From contig NZ_OZ253579.1 in NCBI RefSeq assembly GCF_965263005.1, positions 1,364,001 to 1,428,000 on the forward strand: a stretch of DNA of 64,000 nucleotides, written 5' to 3'. A program made the position numbers and the translations under genes. Each line of letters starts with the position of its first letter. Position 1 is the first letter of the stretch. This stretch comes from Rariloculus sp965263005. GTDB taxonomy: Bacteria > Pseudomonadota > Gammaproteobacteria > Steroidobacterales > Rariloculaceae. The notes under the pieces were generated by a model, which saw only the letters and a program-made list of their open reading frames with translations, was not told the origin of the DNA and ran no database searches. This document shows, one piece after another, positions 61,404 to 64,000 of this stretch.

Positions 61404-61598
61404 GTCTTCAAGCACGCGGGCGTCGAGTTCATGCTCCCACAACACCGAGAGCGGCTCGCCCTGCGCATCGTCGTCGAGGCAGGAAAGATCGACGAGCCTC
61501 GCTTTGTCAGGCGAGCTACACGGCATCAAGTTCTCCACGAGATATCGCCGTTGGTGTACCAGCGCGGTCCGGCCGGAATCTGGCGAGCACGCCGTCAT
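61404..61598 (-). pseudogene. SNF2-type defence helicase, N-terminal remnant
   Basis: From ATG 61598, which overlaps the end of the AbiEii remnant as ATGA, RTALVHQRRYLVENLMP and RLVDLSCLDDDAQGEPLSVLWEHELDARVLE match the N-terminal region of large SNF2/RapA-like helicases found in defence islands. After about 65 residues it passes into the integrase tail. The ATGA overlap indicates that the helicase was once the third gene of an AbiE operon. Confidence 0.5.
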
Positions 61599-61905
61599 AT
61601 GTTCCACCCGTTGGCTCTCGCCTCGATCACGCTGCATCGCTCCATCAGCGCATCGAACGGCTCGTTCCCGTCAAGCAGCATACCGTCGGCCAGCATCCTC
61701 GCGTGGTCATTGGCGAGCACCGCATACGCGGCGCCGGCAGGAACGAGTTGCAAGCCGCCCGAGATCGCCGCCTCATAGTCAATTCGCTCGCCGCAGGCAT
61801 CGTTTTCGGCGAAAAACATGGCCTTGTGGCTAATGCTTCGCTCCGCCACTTCTGGGCGTCGCGCCTGTCGTCGGCCGACAGGTCCTGGTACGGCGCCTCA
61901 GCCAT
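61595..61905 (-). pseudogene. AbiEii-like toxin, internally deleted
   Basis: ATG 61905 begins MAEAPYQDLSADDRRDAQ, the AbiEii N-terminus; then the frame shifts to HKAMFFAENDACGERIDYEA, GGLQLVPAGAAYAVLANDHARM and FDALMERCSVIEARANGW, the C-terminal region, aligned with HKKVFFHAG...RLRLVPDD of the intact toxin at 9540. The catalytic GGTS and SEDVDI motifs between are gone. The 8-base overlap with the antitoxin remnant copies the intact module. Confidence 0.7.
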
Positions 61906-62223
61906 GCGAAACGCGCGCGCTCACCGGTTTCGCCATCCAGATGGGTATGATGGCCCGCGCGGCCGAAAGCTCGTCCCGATCCTCAGCGGAAAGCCTGGGC
62001 AGAACTGCTTCTAGGTTGTCCTCGACCTCTTCGCGACCGAGCCATGCCAAGGCGCGGTGACATCGTCCGCCACACCGTGCGGAGCGACCAGTTGCCAGCA
62101 AAGAGCGTGGCGCAGCTCGACGATGAGCGTGCCGAAGTGCAGCCGCCGGTTGGGGAGGAGGTGATATAGACCGCGCGACACGGCCATGGCGTAACGCAAA
62201 GATGGCATGGGCGGACCAGGCAT
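61898..62223 (-). pseudogene. AbiEi-like antitoxin, frameshifted C-terminal part
   Basis: LLPNRRLHFGTLIVELRHALCWQLVAPHGVADDVTA in one frame continues in the next as RALAWLGREEVEDNLEAVLPRLSAEDRDELSAARAIIPIWMAKPVSA. The break is a single-base loss near 62057 (GTCACCGCGCC lacking one C). The DNA-binding N-terminus is not present. Key parts match DUF6088-family antitoxins. Confidence 0.65.
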
Positions 62224-62409
62224 CGCGGCTGCTTATTTTCCTCCGCGGTGTTGTTGTCTGGACGTCGTCACCGTCGAGCCGGAAGCGTCCGAGCGTTGGC
62301 CTCTGGCTAAACGGCTTTGCGTTCACACACGCGCAAAGCAGCTTCAAATGAAACGGGTCGCTGTAGTAGACTCGGTCGAAACGCTGGCGGGCCTACCACT
62401 GGGAAGACT

Positions 62410-62814
62410 ATGAAGTATTCGACGACCGGACTCGCAATGGCCGCACTACTGGTGTCGCTGCACAGCGGCGCGCAGGTACCGGAGGACGGACTGACGTCTC
62501 GTGAGCTCGGTATAAGCCTTGAAGCGCCGAGTTCGCGTTCCGCGCTGGTCGAGCGCGGTGAAGCTGTCTATCAGTACTGGTGCAACTCCTGCCACGGGCC
62601 TGAGATGCTCAAGCCAGGTACCGCGGCACTGGCGATCAAGTACCAGGGAGCTCTCCCGGCCGCGTTGACCGAGCGCACAGACATGGTGCCGGCTTTCGTG
62701 GAACTGATGGTCCGAGAGGGCGTCTCGATGATGCCGTTCTTCCGGCCGACCGAGGTCAGCGATGCCGATCTCGACGCGCTGACCGCCTACCTAACAAACA
62801 ATTCCGGAGACTGA
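62410..62814 (+). CDS. c-type cytochrome subunit (p-cresol methylhydroxylase-like)
   Basis: 134 residues from ATG 62410, signal peptide ending LHSGAQ. CNSCH (58-62) binds haem, and SMMPFF supplies the methionine axial ligand near the end. Size and position before a VAO-type flavoprotein match the cytochrome subunit of p-cresol/eugenol hydroxylases, which takes electrons from the flavin in the periplasm. The stop is two bases from the flavoprotein ATG. Confidence 0.88.
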   Translation: MKYSTTGLAMAALLVSLHSGAQVPEDGLTSRELGISLEAPSSRSALVERGEAVYQYWCNSCHGPEMLKPGTAALAIKYQGALPAALTERTDMVPAFVELMVREGVSMMPFFRPTEVSDADLDALTAYLTNNSGD

Positions 62815-62816
62815 TC

Positions 62817-64000
62817 ATGGCGATACCCCCAGGCGTCAACGAACGCGATTTCACTTCAGCTCTCGGTGAATTTGAGAACGCCGTAGGCAGCGATTGGGTA
62901 TTTACCAGCGACGAGGATACGCGGCTGTACCGCGATGCCTACTCGCCCGTACAGAACGAGCCCGAGGAGATTCTGGTCTCGGCCGCGGTCGCGCCGGACA
63001 ACGTGGAGGAGGTTCAGCAGGTCGTACGCGTGGCGAATCGCTATCGAATCCCGATCTATCCGATCTCGACGGGCCGCAATCTCGGCTACGGGGGGTCCGC
63101 GCCGAATCTGTCCGGCAGTGTCGTGCTGGATCTCAAGCGCATGAATCGCGTGATCGAGGTCGACGACAAGCGCCACTTCGCGATCGTCGAGCCCGGCGTG
63201 TCCTACTTCGATCTATATCGCTACATCCAGGATCGTAATCTGAAAGTCCTGATCGACTGCCCGGATCCGGGGTGGGGCAGTGTGGTCGGCAACGCGCTCG
63301 ATCACGGTGTCGGCTATACGTGGGGTCCCTATCGCGACCATTTCCATTCGCACTCCGGCATGGAAGTGGTCCTGCCGAACGGCGAGATCATGCGCACCGG
63401 CATGGGTGCGCTGCCCGGCGCCGACAGTTGGGGCGATTACCGCTACGGATTCGGACCGTACGTCGACGGCCTGTTCTCGCAGGGCAATTTCGGCGTTGTC
63501 ACGAAGATGGGGTTTCACCTGCTCCCGGAACCGGAAGCCTATCTGAAGGGTACCGTGACCGTCCCGGCTCGCCGCGACATCATCGATCTCGTCGCGATCG
63601 TGAATCAGCTCGAGCACGCCGGGCTGATCGGGATGCCGAACTACAATACGCCGCTGGCGCCCCATTTCGCTGAGCCCGAGGTTGCCGGGATTCTGGGCCA
63701 GCCGTTCGCCCGTTCCGCGCAGGATCTCGAACGCTGGGCGCAGAGCAACGACGTAGGCTACTATCGTTGCGAACTCCAGTTTTACGGACCTAGAGAGACG
63801 ATTCAGGCCAACTGGCGCTACGCACAGCGGCTGCTCAGCGATATCCCGGGCGCAAAATTTAACGTTGAGTACGAACTCGAGTGGCCGGTCACGGCCGAGG
63901 AAGCCGAGGGATTGCACAAGGTCGCGCTAGGCATTCCGAATCTGGAAGTCTTCAACATGGGGCGCCGACAGTCCCCCGACAGTCTTGGCTGGGACGGTGA
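62817..64000 (+). CDS. VAO/PCMH-type flavoprotein oxidoreductase, cut by window edge
   Basis: 394 residues visible from ATG 62817. ISTGRNLGYGGSAPNLSGSVVLDLKRMNRVIEVD is the PP-loop FAD-binding motif of the vanillyl-alcohol oxidase family (key parts GRNLGYGG and VVLDL), and GVGYTWGPYRDHFHSHSGMEVVLPNGE follows. The pairing with a cytochrome c suggests 4-alkylphenol methylhydroxylase or related chemistry, oxidising para-substituted phenols through a quinone methide. VAO-type oxidases without cytochrome are the alternative; the cytochrome gene argues against that. C-terminal cap and covalent-FAD residues lie outside. Confidence 0.88.
   Translation, partial: MAIPPGVNERDFTSALGEFENAVGSDWVFTSDEDTRLYRDAYSPVQNEPEEILVSAAVAPDNVEEVQQVVRVANRYRIPIYPISTGRNLGYGGSAPNLSGSVVLDLKRMNRVIEVDDKRHFAIVEPGVSYFDLYRYIQDRNLKVLIDCPDPGWGSVVGNALDHGVGYTWGPYRDHFHSHSGMEVVLPNGEIMRTGMGALPGADSWGDYRYGFGPYVDGLFSQGNFGVVTKMGFHLLPEPEAYLKGTVTVPARRDIIDLVAIVNQLEHAGLIGMPNYNTPLAPHFAEPEVAGILGQPFARSAQDLERWAQSNDVGYYRCELQFYGPRETIQANWRYAQRLLSDIPGAKFNVEYELEWPVTAEEAEGLHKVALGIPNLEVFNMGRRQSPDSLGWDG

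Noticed and set aside
1..64000. CRISPR arrays, rRNA genes and replication origins
   Set aside because: No regularly spaced direct repeats, rRNA segments or DnaA-box clusters were noticed.

Overview
The window is GC-rich, densely coded bacterial DNA. It looks like a Gram-negative proteobacterium, most likely an uncultured gammaproteobacterium-like heterotroph. The evidence is TonB-dependent receptors, DUF5916 outer-membrane barrels, lipoproteins and Tat substrates, cobalamin import and salvage genes behind a classical B12 riboswitch, and many periplasmic PQQ, flavin and c-type cytochrome oxidases. The taxon is an inference; no rRNA is present. The only RNA genes seen are one tRNA-Pro(CGG) and one cobalamin riboswitch.

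Layout. 1-8442 (minus): a probable operon of a PSCyt1/DUF1549/DUF1553 haem protein, a DUF1501 Tat protein, two DUF6282 amidohydrolase-like proteins, a cupin and an exported protein. 8493-10767: an accessory patch with an IS6-type transposase remnant, an intact AbiE-type toxin-antitoxin pair with its own promoter/operator palindrome, and an SDR remnant. 10871-14776: an exported amidohydrolase and a DUF5916 protein. 14886-27056: cobalamin region with cobU behind a structured leader, a cobQ stub, cobT-cobS-cobC-cobO, riboswitch, btuF-btuC-btuD, and a BtuB-like receptor, interrupted by a RelB antitoxin whose toxin is truncated. 27190-27855: an IS3 remnant and an RHH/RelE pair. 28105-30742: a thioredoxin-reductase-like enzyme followed by a probable selenoprotein of the UGSC family. 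30933-42782: exported proteins of little-known families (DUF6152 twice, three related periplasmic proteins, DUF3179, a PQQ sugar dehydrogenase, a gluconate-dehydrogenase-like GMC pair) with decayed genes and a REPIN-like inverted repeat. 42992-51278: YceI, tRNA-Pro, an orphan antitoxin, OsmC, a selenium-free UGSC paralogue, and an ABC importer operon ending in an HpcH/HpaI aldolase. 51428-58432: a PQQ dehydrogenase fused to cytochrome c, an acyltransferase, a second DUF5916 protein and a small barrel. 58493-62223: a graveyard holding a broken ECF sigma/FecR/TonB-receptor locus and a decayed AbiE-helicase defence cassette with an integrase tail. 62410-64000: a cytochrome c and a VAO/p-cresol-methylhydroxylase-type flavoprotein running off the edge.

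How the genes work together. The cobalamin genes cover receptor, ABC importer, adenosylation (CobO) and nucleotide-loop assembly (CobU, CobT, CobS, CobC) but not corrin-ring synthesis, so the region suits corrinoid uptake and remodelling. A dead cobQ stub agrees with loss of de novo synthesis. The most striking item is the 544-residue reading frame at 29108-30742 crossed by one in-frame UGA in a U-S-T-C motif. A hairpin with a GGUC loop lies 17 nt after the UGA, close to the E. coli fdhF SECIS geometry. Its paralogue at 45167-46840 has alanine/serine residues in the same place and sits divergently beside an ABC importer/aldolase operon. Five toxin-antitoxin-type loci in different states of decay, several IS and integrase scraps and a truncation at a REP-like repeat show that the stretches between the metabolic blocks turn over quickly.
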